Positions 1 to 8,032 of a stretch of 14,771 bases of DNA are shown in pieces. Numbering within the stretch: the stretch's first letter is position 1; each line of letters begins with the position of its first letter. Source of the stretch: Thermoanaerobaculales bacterium (GTDB taxonomy: Bacteria; Acidobacteriota; Thermoanaerobaculia; Thermoanaerobaculales; Sulfomarinibacteraceae). The translations under genes were made by a program, and so were the position numbers. The stretch covers positions 1 to 14,771 of the forward strand of contig JAOZPW010000026.1 of NCBI GenBank assembly GCA_029932545.1. The letters are read 5' to 3'. The notes below the pieces were generated by a model that saw nothing but the letters and a program-made list of their open reading frames with translations, was not told the origin of the DNA and searched no databases.

Positions 1-1868
1 CCCAAACGCGCCCGGGCGGCCCAGTAGCGCACGCCGTCGGCGGTCCACTCGTCGAGCAGATTCTCCGGCGTGACGACGTTGCCCTTGGACTTGGACATCT
101 TCTTGCGGTCGGGATCGAGGATCCACCCGGAGATGACAACGTGATGCCACGGAACCTGGTCGTGGTGCATCCACGCCTTGACGATCGTATAAAAAGCCCA
201 GGTGCGGATGATCTCGTGCGACTGCGGACGGACATCCATCGGGAAGAGCTTCTCGTGCCGCGCGTCATCAACACCCCAATGGCTTTGGATCTGCGGCGTC
301 AGAGACGACGTCGCCCAGGTATCCATGACGTCGGGGTCGCCGGTGAAGCCACCCGGTTCGTTCCTCGAACTTTCGTCGAAACCCGGGGGACAATCGTATT
401 GGGGGTCGATCGGCAAGTTGTCTTTTGCTGCAAAGATCGGCTGGTCGACGACGGGCTCACCGTCGGCGCCGACCGGATACCAGACGGGAAACGGGACTCC
501 GAAGTAACGTTGACGAGAAATGCACCAATCCTGGTTGAGGCCCTCGACCCAATGGTCGTATCGGGTCTTCATGTGTGCCGGGTGCCACTTGATCTTTTCA
601 CCCTGTGCCATCAACGCTTCTTTGTGCTCGAGGATCTTGATGAACCATTGGCGGGTCGGCACGAATTCCAGCGGACGGTCGCCCTTTTCGTAGAACTTGA
701 CCATCTGGTCGGTCGGCCTGAGGTCCCCGACAAGGGCCACGCCGCCTCCGGGGAAGGAGTCCTCTTCGGCCAAAAGCTCCGCAGACTTCTTCTTGGCCTG
801 TTTGGCGGTCAAACCGGCGATCTGATCGTAGGCCGCTTGTGCGGCTTCGGGGTTGACGCTCTCAAACGGCGCCTGGCCGAAAACGACCGGAACCAACCGT
901 CCATTGCGACCGATCAGCTGCTTGACCGGCAGTCGGCTCTGCTTCCACCATTCGACGTCCATCGCATCGCCAAAGGTACAGACCATCAAGATGCCGGTGC
1001 CCTTTTCGGGGTCGGCATGCTCAGCCGCCAAAATCGGCACCCTCGCACCGAAGAGCGGTGTGATGGCATATTTCCCGAACAGCGGCTTATAACGTTCATC
1101 GTCCGGATGGGCAACGACAGCGATACAGGCGCCCAAGAGCTCGGGGCGGGTCGTTGCAACCGACAGCTCACCACCATCTTCGACTGCAAACCTGATGTCG
1201 TGGAAGAGACCCTGTTGAGGCCGGTCCTCGACCTCGGCCTGTGCCACGGCGGTCTGGAAGTCGATGTCCCACATCGTCGGTGAATCGAGGTTGTAGACCT
1301 GGTCCTTCTCGACCAGATCGAGGTAGGACAGTTGCGAAATCCGCCGGCTGAGATCATCAATCGTCGCGTACTGCTCATCCCAATCCAGGGACAAGCCCAG
1401 ACGCCGCCACAGGTGTTCAAAGGCCTTCTCGTCTTCTTCGGTAATCACCGAGCAGGCGTCGATGAAGTTCTGGCGGGAGACTTCCTGGATCCGAATGTCC
1501 TTCTTCTTCATACCCTCGACCTTGGTCGGGGTCCAATCCGGGTCAAACGGCAAGTGGGGGTTGCAGCGAATGCCCAAGACATTCTGAACTCTGCGCTCGG
1601 TCGGCAGACCGTTGTCGTCCCAACCCATCGGGTAGGCAATATTGAGGCCCTGCATACGCTGAAACCGAACCAGTAGATCCTGGTGGGTGTAGCTGAAAAC
1701 GTGCCCGACATGCAGCGAACCCGATACGGTCGGCGGAGGCGTATCGACGACAAAGGTCTCTTCACGCGGCCGGGTTGCATCCCAGCTATGAAGTTTCCAC
1801 TGCTGCCACTGCTCCCGCCACCGCTGTTCGGCGGCAGTATGGTCGTATCTCTTGGGAATTTCACTCAT
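1..1868 (-). CDS. valS: Valyl-tRNA synthetase, C-terminal part cut by window edge
   Basis: Class I aminoacyl-tRNA synthetase that charges tRNA-Val in the cytoplasm. Reading the minus strand from the ATG at 1866-1868 gives about 622 open codons to the window edge, so the anticodon-binding and tail regions are missing. Visible motifs are the HIGH-type signature HVGH (residues 53-56, after PPPTVSGSL), the CP1 editing-domain motif ATTRPE (238-243), the core segment DVMDTWATSSLTP (513-525) and KMSKS (590-594). The segments TVSGSLHVGHVFSYTH and MGWDDNGLPTERRVQN match the ValS subtype typical of some Actinobacteria, Rickettsiales and archaeal-like enzymes, rather than the E. coli type (established knowledge, recalled and not searched). 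The start is fixed by GGAGGAG at 1876-1882, seven bases upstream. An ATG four codons' width earlier is in another frame and stops after four codons. The gene is divergent from topA. Confidence 0.96.
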   Translation of the reverse strand, partial: MSEIPKRYDHTAAEQRWREQWQQWKLHSWDATRPREETFVVDTPPPTVSGSLHVGHVFSYTHQDLLVRFQRMQGLNIAYPMGWDDNGLPTERRVQNVLGIRCNPHLPFDPDWTPTKVEGMKKKDIRIQEVSRQNFIDACSVITEEDEKAFEHLWRRLGLSLDWDEQYATIDDLSRRISQLSYLDLVEKDQVYNLDSPTMWDIDFQTAVAQAEVEDRPQQGLFHDIRFAVEDGGELSVATTRPELLGACIAVVAHPDDERYKPLFGKYAITPLFGARVPILAAEHADPEKGTGILMVCTFGDAMDVEWWKQSRLPVKQLIGRNGRLVPVVFGQAPFESVNPEAAQAAYDQIAGLTAKQAKKKSAELLAEEDSFPGGGVALVGDLRPTDQMVKFYEKGDRPLEFVPTRQWFIKILEHKEALMAQGEKIKWHPAHMKTRYDHWVEGLNQDWCISRQRYFGVPFPVWYPVGADGEPVVDQPIFAAKDNLPIDPQYDCPPGFDESSRNEPGGFTGDPDVMDTWATSSLTPQIQSHWGVDDARHEKLFPMDVRPQSHEIIRTWAFYTIVKAWMHHDQVPWHHVVISGWILDPDRKKMSKSKGNVVTPENLLDEWTADGVRYWAARARL

Positions 1869-1901
1869 CAGTCATCTCCTCCGGGCACAACACAGCTGCG
1901 G

Positions 1902-1907
1902 ATTCTA
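1902..1907 (-). promoter_or_regulatory. Possible -10 element of valS
   Basis: On the minus strand this reads TAGAAT, five of six matches to the bacterial -10 consensus, lying about 35 bases upstream of the valS start. No convincing -35 hexamer stands 16-18 bases further upstream (the region is AT-rich, TATTAG-like), so this is a weak call. Confidence 0.25.
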
Positions 1908-2022
1908 CACGATGAGCCGGAAAACTAATAAATGAACCCAAAAACGCCGTCACAGCACGGAGAATTTGATCAATTCACCCACCGAATCGGCTCAGAATCG
2001 ACCCCAATTATTGACGGACAGC

Positions 2023-2051
2023 TTGACAAAACTCTGCCAAGGGGGTTTTAT
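2023..2051 (+). promoter_or_regulatory. Candidate topA promoter, possibly giving a leaderless mRNA
   Basis: A perfect -35 hexamer TTGACA (2023-2028) is followed after exactly 17 bases by TTTTAT (2046-2051, four of six matches to TATAAT). A start site six to nine bases downstream falls at 2057-2060, on or next to the topA ATG at 2060. The only purine-rich stretch before the ATG, AAGGGGG at 2039-2045, is 14 bases away, lies inside the promoter spacer, and is too distant to be a good ribosome binding site. Both facts favour leaderless transcription. Confidence 0.45.
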
Positions 2052-2059
2052 CTGGCCCC

Positions 2060-4720
2060 ATGGCAGAAGCACTGATCATCGTCGAATCGCCCGCCAAGGC
2101 CCGAACCATCTCCCGGTTCCTGGGCTCGGACTACACCGTAGAGTCATCAATCGGCCACATTCGGGACCTTCCGTCCAACGCGACCGAGATCCCGGCCAAG
2201 CTCAAAAACAAAGAGTGGGCCAGATTGGGCGTCGACGTCGATTCCGGCTTCACACCCGTCTATGTCATCCCGGCTTCGAAGAAGGCTCATGTGGCGAAAC
2301 TCAAGAAACACCTGGCCAATGCCGAGGTTGTTTACCTGGCCACTGATGAAGACCGCGAGGGAGAAGCCATCGCCTGGCATCTCGCGGAGGTCCTCAAACC
2401 CAAGGTTCCGGTCCGGCGCATGGTCTTTCACGAGATCACGAAATCGGCCATTTCCAGAGCTCTGGAGGAAACCCGGGACATCGACGCCAACCTGGTCAAG
2501 GCCCAGGAGGCACGGCGGGTACTGGACCGGCTTGTCGGCTACGAGGTCTCGCCCCTCTTGTGGCGCAAGATCAAGCCGAAGCTGTCTGCCGGCCGGGTAC
2601 AGTCGGTCGCGACCCGCTTGGTTGTCGAAAGAGAAAGAGCACGAATCCTATTCGTGCAGGCCGAATTCTGGGGTCTGGAAGCGTCGCTGACAGCCAAGGA
2701 TGACCGCCAATTCAAGGCCCGTCTGACTGAGCTGGACGGCAAAAAAATCGCCGTCGGCAAGAACTTCGACCCGGACTCCGGCGAGGTCAAAGGGAAGGCT
2801 CTGGTACTGGATGGTGAGGTCGCCCGCCGCTTGGCAGCAATCCTCAAGGATAAGGCTCTGCAGGTCGATGACGTCACGGCCAAGCCCTTCACCAACAGAC
2901 CTTACGCACCCTTCATGACCTCAACGCTCCAGCAGGAGGCCGGGAGGAAACTCCGGTTCAATGCTCAAAGAACGATGCGGGTCGCACAAAGCCTCTACGA
3001 AAACGGCTACATCACCTATATGCGGACCGACTCCAACACGCTCTCCAAAGAGGCGGTTTCGGCAGCTCGGCGACAGGTTGCGGAGCTCTATGGCGACAAC
3101 TACCTGCCCGATCGTCCACGTATCTACACCTCGAAGTCGAAGAACGCCCAGGAGGCCCACGAAGCCATCCGGCCGGCGGGAGAGGTCTTTCGGACTCCTT
3201 CGAGTCTGCGTGGCGAGTTGGACCAAGACCAGCAACGACTCTACGAGATCATCTGGAAACGGACCCTTGCCTCGCAGATGTGTGATGCCACAGGCCGGCG
3301 CACGACGGTCAGCCTGCGAGGCGACGGTGGTGAAGACGGTCCGGCCCTGTTCACCGCGAGCGGCAAAGTGATTACCTTCCCCGGTTTCCTGAGGGCCTAT
3401 GTCGAAGGCTCAGATGACCCCTCCGCTGAGTTGGCCGATCAAGAAGCCGTTCTTCCGCTGCTTTCCACCGGAGACAGGGTCGAAACAGAAGGCTTCGAGC
3501 CCACCCAGCATTCAACCCAACCGCCTGCGCGCTTCACCGAAGCAAGCCTGGTCAAGGAGTTGGAAACCCGTGGCATCGGCCGGCCTTCGACCTACGCCAG
3601 CATCATCCAAACGATTCAGGACCGCGGCTACGTCTGGCACAAGGGGCCGGCGTTGGTGCCGACCTTCACCGCATTCGCCGTCACCCGACTGCTTGAAGAG
3701 AACCTTCCCGATCTGGTCGACTACGACTTCACGGCCCGGATGGAGAACGAACTGGACGCCATTGCCGGAGGACAACTGGACTCCACGGATTGGCTGGGAA
3801 ATTTCTTCTTCGGCACCACCGGGGGCAACGGCTCAAATACTGGAATTCGAAAGCTGGGGTTGAAGGCGTTGATCGCCAGCCACGCGGAACAGATTGACCC
3901 ACGGGTGGTGTCCCGGTTCGACCTGGGGACGACCGAGGAGGGCGAAGTAATCGCAGTCCGAGTGGGCCGATACGGCCCCTACCTCCAGCGTGGAGACAGC
4001 GATCAGCGCGCATCAATTCCTGATGATGTGGCGCCGGATGAATTGAATCTGACCACGGCACTTGAGATGCTTGCCGAGTCCGGAAAAGCCGACGAAGCCC
4101 TGGGCGCCGACCCGGACAGCGACCTGCCGGTGTACGTCAAGAACGGGCGTTTCGGGTGGTATGTGCAACTCGGCGACAACAGCGGCGGCGACAAGAAATC
4201 CAAGCCGAAGATGGCCAGCCTGTGGCCGACGATGGATCCACAAACCCTCGATCTGGAAACCGCCCTGATGTTGCTGTCCTTCCCCAGAACCGTTGGCACC
4301 CACCCTGAAAAGGGTGAGGCCATCACCGCCCAGGACGGCCGGTTCGGACCTTATCTCAAAATGGGTTCGGAGACCCGCTCTCTCGAAAACCACGATGCCC
4401 TGGCCTCAGTGACCCTCGAGGCTGCGGTCGAGGCCTTCTCGAAGCCCAAGGCCGGCAGAGGCCGAGGCATTCAGACTCTCAAGGAGCTGGGAACTCACCC
4501 GGACACCAAACTCGAACTCTCGATCAAGAGCGGACGATTCGGACCCTACGTGACCGATGGAACCGTCAACGCCAGCGTACCCAAAGGCAAGGATCCCGAG
4601 GGGGTGACTCTGGATGATGCCGTCGAATTGATCGCCCGGCGCGAGGCCAAGTTGCGCGCCCAGGGCAAGGATCCCCGAGCGCCCAAGCCCAAGAAGACCC
4701 GGAGAAAAAAGAAGGCATGA
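2060..4720 (+). CDS. topA: DNA topoisomerase I (type IA)
   Basis: Relaxes negatively supercoiled DNA by single-strand passage through a phosphotyrosine intermediate. The protein is 886 residues and begins MAEALIIVESPAKA. The TOPRIM domain carries E9 and the DxDxE triad D96/D98/E100 (in ATDEDREGE). The catalytic tyrosine is Y320 in GYITYMRTDS, and GIGRPSTY (505-512) is a conserved core motif. The C-terminal part has no zinc-finger cysteines. Instead it has four GRxGxY Topo_C repeats at about 636-642, 696-702, 760-766 and 825-831, then a basic tail ending KKTRRKKKA. This zinc-less, repeat-plus-lysine-tail layout resembles the actinobacterial enzymes. Only one cysteine is present (C408). The ATG at 2060 gives the conserved N-terminus directly. 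No close Shine-Dalgarno sequence is seen (see the promoter entry). The gene is divergent from valS. Confidence 0.98.
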   Translation: MAEALIIVESPAKARTISRFLGSDYTVESSIGHIRDLPSNATEIPAKLKNKEWARLGVDVDSGFTPVYVIPASKKAHVAKLKKHLANAEVVYLATDEDREGEAIAWHLAEVLKPKVPVRRMVFHEITKSAISRALEETRDIDANLVKAQEARRVLDRLVGYEVSPLLWRKIKPKLSAGRVQSVATRLVVERERARILFVQAEFWGLEASLTAKDDRQFKARLTELDGKKIAVGKNFDPDSGEVKGKALVLDGEVARRLAAILKDKALQVDDVTAKPFTNRPYAPFMTSTLQQEAGRKLRFNAQRTMRVAQSLYENGYITYMRTDSNTLSKEAVSAARRQVAELYGDNYLPDRPRIYTSKSKNAQEAHEAIRPAGEVFRTPSSLRGELDQDQQRLYEIIWKRTLASQMCDATGRRTTVSLRGDGGEDGPALFTASGKVITFPGFLRAYVEGSDDPSAELADQEAVLPLLSTGDRVETEGFEPTQHSTQPPARFTEASLVKELETRGIGRPSTYASIIQTIQDRGYVWHKGPALVPTFTAFAVTRLLEENLPDLVDYDFTARMENELDAIAGGQLDSTDWLGNFFFGTTGGNGSNTGIRKLGLKALIASHAEQIDPRVVSRFDLGTTEEGEVIAVRVGRYGPYLQRGDSDQRASIPDDVAPDELNLTTALEMLAESGKADEALGADPDSDLPVYVKNGRFGWYVQLGDNSGGDKKSKPKMASLWPTMDPQTLDLETALMLLSFPRTVGTHPEKGEAITAQDGRFGPYLKMGSETRSLENHDALASVTLEAAVEAFSKPKAGRGRGIQTLKELGTHPDTKLELSIKSGRFGPYVTDGTVNASVPKGKDPEGVTLDDAVELIARREAKLRAQGKDPRAPKPKKTRRKKKA

Positions 4721-4877
4721 TGCGAAAATTAGGAAGGTGTAGGGCATTGACGGCGGATGGATTTCGGAGGGTCGTTAAGTGTCATTTGAGGCGCATTTGA
4801 GACGCTGTACTCCCCGTACGGGCCGAGGATGCAACGAAAAAGGGCCTTCACGACACCCGAAAGGCACCGGTGATTCA

Positions 4878-5750
4878 ATGCCCTACTCCCTCCTAGCGGC
4901 CCTCCTCCTTTCCGCCATTCTGATTTCTTGCGCCTCGACCGCCATGGCGTCGGCCCTGGAAGACCGGATGGAACGGGACCTCGAGGGTGCCTGGGCTGCC
5001 CTGCGGATCGAAATCTACTCGAACTGCTCCGGCGCCTACAACGACAATCATATCAACGCTTTGGGCGTGGCGGCCAAAGCCGACCGTCGCTTCGAACCGG
5101 GAGAGGTGGTCAAAATCGACCGGGTCAAGGTCAAGCGCTCGAGAGTCGATTTACTCCTGACACTGGCCGAACCGATCCTCAAAAACCATTCCGACGGACC
5201 GTTCATTCTCTTTTCCGAGTCTCCCTGCAAGGTCCAGCTTATTTTCGACGTACCCCGAGACTGGATCAAAAGCGGGGACCACCGCAAGATCCTGTCCGAA
5301 ATCGACCAGCGCCTGACGACTTTCGCTTCCTTCGAGGCAGCGAGAACCTCGGCCCTGTGCAACGGCCGCGAACGCGACCCCTACCCTGCAGACTACGAAC
5401 TGACCCTGATCCGTCACGAAATCTGGCAGGCCGAAGAACTGAATTTCGAGATTCAGGCCCGGGCCGATCAGGCTCTCGAAATGGCCCTCCAGGTGACCTC
5501 GAGTGTCAGCGATGATCCAGAGTATCTCAAGGGCTTTGCCGACGGTGTCCAGAACATGAGGTTCTGGTCGGAGAACGACTGTGACCGGTTGCTTTCCGCA
5601 AACTTCGGCAGCATTTCCGACAGGCCCCCGAAGGGTTCCAACAGGCGCTACAAACCAGGCTACAGAGACGGTCAGGAACTGATCTTCAACCTGATTCTCG
5701 CCAAGCGTCTCGAAGGCTGCTACGTCCCCGTTCCGGCGATGCCGGAGTAG
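4878..5750 (+). CDS. Secreted protein or lipoprotein of unknown function
   Basis: I do not recognise the family. The likely start is the ATG at 4878, giving 290 residues. The frame stays open upstream to 4779, but those 33 codons encode a charged, non-conserved-looking stretch ahead of the signal peptide. Residues 1-24 form a hydrophobic export signal. LISC at 15-18 fits a lipobox (lipidation at C18), and TAMA before S25 fits ordinary signal peptidase cleavage, so the two fates cannot be separated by eye. The mature part is mixed alpha/beta-like with cysteines at 50, 117, 161, 235 and 281. It has a duplicated G(F/Y)xDG motif near 219-223 and 261-265, each followed 11-15 residues later by a cysteine. 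Only a weak AAAGG (4860-4864) precedes the start. It lies 157 bases after topA and converges on the PAP2-like gene. Position suggests an envelope or periplasmic protein; nothing more can be inferred. Confidence 0.8.
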   Translation: MPYSLLAALLLSAILISCASTAMASALEDRMERDLEGAWAALRIEIYSNCSGAYNDNHINALGVAAKADRRFEPGEVVKIDRVKVKRSRVDLLLTLAEPILKNHSDGPFILFSESPCKVQLIFDVPRDWIKSGDHRKILSEIDQRLTTFASFEAARTSALCNGRERDPYPADYELTLIRHEIWQAEELNFEIQARADQALEMALQVTSSVSDDPEYLKGFADGVQNMRFWSENDCDRLLSANFGSISDRPPKGSNRRYKPGYRDGQELIFNLILAKRLEGCYVPVPAMPE

Positions 5751-5753
5751 AAG

Positions 5754-5764
5754 AGCTCTCAGCT
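5754..5764 (+). repeat. AGCTCTCAGCT repeat unit just after a stop codon
   Basis: The sequence AGCTCTCAGCT begins three bases after the stop codon of the unknown secreted protein. The same 11 bases occur at 9283-9293 and 13315-13325, each time within five bases of a stop codon. Confidence 0.7.
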
Positions 5765-5775
5765 TATTCTATGCG

Positions 5776-5910
5776 TCACAATGCGGGGCAGCGCCCGCAC
5801 AGGACTCCCCCGGAGTCCCCACGGCTTCACCGTGGCAGGCCTTCGGCCTGGTGCCGGTTCCTACCCCGCGCTCCATAACGCAGGCCCAGTGGGGTATTTC
5901 CTTCCCTTTT
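5776..5910 (+). repeat. 135-base multi-hairpin intergenic repeat, copy A
   Basis: Matches copy B at 9432-9566 without gaps, about 126 of 135 bases; the first 105 bases differ at only four sites. It holds consecutive hairpins: GGACTCC/GGAGTCC (5802-5808/5812-5818, 3-base loop), CCACGG/CCGTGG (5819-5824/5830-5835) and CAGGCC/GGCCTG (5836-5841/5845-5850, TTC loop). GCGGGG at 5783-5788 can pair with CCCCGC at 5864-5869 to close the whole set, or its first five bases can pair locally with CCCGC at 5794-5798. The repeat fills the gap between two convergent genes. Open frames through it look like artefacts of the repeat. It resembles REP/BIME or MITE-like extragenic elements. Confidence 0.85.
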
Positions 5911-5947
5911 TGTGCCTTCTTGTGGCTTCTTGCAAACAGCTGAGCGA

Positions 5948-6958
5948 TCAACTATCAGCGAGGGTTCGTTTGCCGATCACCCAGGCACAGGCTGCAACGA
6001 GAGCCCCAACGAGTCCGTCGATCAAGTAGTGGTATCCGGTCAGCATGCTGCCGATGAGAATCAGCGGAATGAGAACCACGTTCCACCACAGCCATACCTT
6101 CCCTACCTTCGGTGCCCAAAGTGAGTAGAGCACAAAGACGGCAACGTGCAGGCTGGGAAAGGCCGCAAGGCCGAAGAACCGGATAATGACGTTGTATTGC
6201 CCCGCAACAAGGCTCGATGTTTCCAGAAAAAGCTGACGTTGCACCCCAACAGTGGTGGGCATATTCATCAGAATTTCTTGGAAAAGCTCAGGCCGAGTGA
6301 AAACCGGCCCCCACGAAGGCAGCAATACATAGAGCAACAGGCCCAACTGCCACATTACGAAGAAACTGTTGAAGAACCTGATGCGCGAACGGCCGCGCAA
6401 AAAAGCGAAGAACACGATAACCCCGGCCCACAAGGCAAGGAAATAAATGCTGCTGTAGAGGATGTCGAAAGCTCGATGTACCGACGGGGCGGAGAACAAT
6501 CTCAAGACCATGACAACCGGATCGTGGCCGGCGCCGAGAACAGAATTCAACCGCCAGAGGAGCGCATCAAAATTCCCCGAGTTGATCAGGGGAATATAGG
6601 CCTTGAGAATGAGGTGCGTTGTCTGGATCAAACTGAACGAAATCATGATGCGTCCAGCATCAATCCAGTAAGAGGCGTGACGCGGTTCAAATGACTGGAG
6701 TACCTGTCTCTGCTGATCCCGCGAGCGAAAAATCAAATTCCAAGCATTCATCAGGACGACCAACACGGTCGACAAGAATGCGAGAAACGCCATTCTCTTG
6801 AAAAGCCAAAGGGCCAGCCCCAGGGGCTGCGTCATCACCGGCTGCGTCGAGAAAAAGAGAATCAGGGTCGCCACAGAAATCAATGCCAGCCATTCGAAAA
6901 GATAGAGTTTTCTGAGGCCCTTGCCCAAGCGGCGAGTCCACCTCGAGAATACGGTCAT
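5948..6958 (-). CDS. PAP2-like (PAP2_3/AUR1-type) integral membrane phosphatase or transferase
   Basis: A 336-residue membrane protein with about six to eight hydrophobic segments. The PAP2-superfamily catalytic signatures are in the C-terminal half: FPSLHVA (267-273, catalytic histidine H271) and GYHYLIDGLVG (308-318, second histidine H310 and aspartate D314). PSWGP near 214-218 may be the first motif region. This spacing and the membrane-embedded layout fit the PAP2_3 group, which includes inositol-phosphorylceramide synthase-like and lipid-phosphate phosphatase-like enzymes; the substrate is likely a phospholipid or polyprenyl phosphate (family knowledge). Its ATG overlaps the stop of the DUF364 gene in an ATGA, implying translational coupling. 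The last codons (LADS, stop) run into a CTCAGCT-type repeat, so the extreme C-terminus may be repeat-derived. The substrate cannot be predicted. Confidence 0.85.
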   Translation of the reverse strand: MTVFSRWTRRLGKGLRKLYLFEWLALISVATLILFFSTQPVMTQPLGLALWLFKRMAFLAFLSTVLVVLMNAWNLIFRSRDQQRQVLQSFEPRHASYWIDAGRIMISFSLIQTTHLILKAYIPLINSGNFDALLWRLNSVLGAGHDPVVMVLRLFSAPSVHRAFDILYSSIYFLALWAGVIVFFAFLRGRSRIRFFNSFFVMWQLGLLLYVLLPSWGPVFTRPELFQEILMNMPTTVGVQRQLFLETSSLVAGQYNVIIRFFGLAAFPSLHVAVFVLYSLWAPKVGKVWLWWNVVLIPLILIGSMLTGYHYLIDGLVGALVAACAWVIGKRTLADS

Positions 6959-7809
6959 TTATCGGCCTTGTGGAGCGTGACACGCCGGACACCTGAGATC
7001 TGGCGGGTCACCGCGCCCTGCTCAACCGCCTTGATGACTGCTGCGGCATCCTCGATCACCGACCCGCACACGAGGTCGATACCGAAATCAAACAGGCACG
7101 GCATCATCGGCGTGCTGGGCCCGAGCATCAGGGTGAAAGCCTGCGGGCTGATGAAGTGGAGAATATCGTCGAGAGTGTGGTTGATCAGGGTGGTCGCACT
7201 TATGGCCACGACCTCGGCATGCGGCAGCACGCCGGCGACGTGCTCCGGCCCCAGATCATCGGCCCTCCGACCGGCGCCTTTTTCAAAAACCCAGAGCTCT
7301 CTGCTGACGGCACGAATCTCTTCGACAAAGGGAAACCGCCCGATGATGGCGACAGTCTTGTCCCGTCCTTTGTCTTTCAGAACCTCTCTGGCATTCAGGT
7401 CGGCAACCACCATGCCGCTGACGTCTGTCAGGCTGTTGACCGCAGCCAATCCGACGGCCGCTTCAGGGACCGAGGAGGAACGGAGCAATTGCACCAGCGC
7501 CCCCAATCCCAGATCGAGCAGCCCGCCCGCGGCCTCCACCGGAACACCGGTCCGCCGGTCGAATGATCCAGCCATCGTTGACGCCATGCCCGCTCCGCCC
7601 GAGGACCTCACCACGGTCCAATAGGGGCCGATCCTGACGTCGAGGACCTCAATTCCCGGACTGGGGGTGCACTCCTTGAGGATCACATCAATTACGGAAC
7701 TTTGTACTCTTCCCATCGGCGTACTGTAGCGCGGCACGGCCACCGCCTTCCCAGAAAAAGTGTCCGACCCCGAGAACGGACGAGAAACCACCGTGCGCCT
7801 GCTCTCCAT
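6955..7809 (-). CDS. DUF4213/DUF364 protein (putative heavy-metal chelation family)
   Basis: The protein is 284 residues from the ATG at 7807-7809. An N-terminal DUF4213-like domain (about 33-130) contains GGAGMAST and GLAAVNSL (120-127). A C-terminal DUF364 Rossmann-like domain (about 145-280) contains VAIIGRFPFVEE, ATTLINHTL (205-213) and GPSTPMMPCLFDFGID (230-245), which are strong family hallmarks. The family is described as putative heavy-metal chelating, but no reaction is established. The first 31 residues look unlike the family, and M32 (ATG at 7714-7716) is a plausible alternative start. Neither start has a clear Shine-Dalgarno sequence. The gene ends in an ATGA overlap with the PAP2-like gene, so the two probably form one transcription unit divergent from the TPR gene. 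Confidence 0.85.
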   Translation of the reverse strand: MESRRTVVSRPFSGSDTFSGKAVAVPRYSTPMGRVQSSVIDVILKECTPSPGIEVLDVRIGPYWTVVRSSGGAGMASTMAGSFDRRTGVPVEAAGGLLDLGLGALVQLLRSSSVPEAAVGLAAVNSLTDVSGMVVADLNAREVLKDKGRDKTVAIIGRFPFVEEIRAVSRELWVFEKGAGRRADDLGPEHVAGVLPHAEVVAISATTLINHTLDDILHFISPQAFTLMLGPSTPMMPCLFDFGIDLVCGSVIEDAAAVIKAVEQGAVTRQISGVRRVTLHKADK

Positions 7810-8032
7810 CGGCTGAGGAACCGGAGAGCAATGGGACGCGAGCTACCGGTATTTTGAGGCAACCTGGTCGACGGTGTTCGATTGGCTCGAAGCCTTGTTT
7901 GAAGACGAAGGGACACTGGGAGAATGAATCACCGAGTCGGGGACGTGGTCATTGAAAAACTCAAACAGATGACCCATACCTCACCGTATACACAGTAGAA
8001 GTCTCAAGCCTCGACCAACAAAGGAGCACCAC

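Noticed and set aside
141..1283. Long plus-strand open frame of 380 codons
   Set aside because: It lies antisense to valS, whose minus-strand frame carries all the class I synthetase motifs; the plus-strand protein shows no recognisable features.
4779..4877. Upstream extension of the secreted unknown protein
   Set aside because: It would place 33 charged residues before a clear signal peptide; the ATG at 4878 is the better start.
5781..6029. Open frame giving MRGSARTGLPRSPHGF..., with a near-copy from the frame at 9377-9874
   Set aside because: Both frames simply translate the 135-base hairpin repeat. Outside the repeat the peptides diverge, and neither has a ribosome binding site.
5948..7809. 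Phage or defence island around the PAP2-like and DUF364 genes
   Set aside because: No nuclease, helicase, integrase, toxin or methyltransferase signature is present anywhere in the window.
7952..7980. Promoter for the TPR gene (TTGAAA, 17 bases, CATACC)
   Set aside because: The -35 is fair but the -10 matches only three of six positions; a nearby TATACA (7987-7992) has no matching -35.
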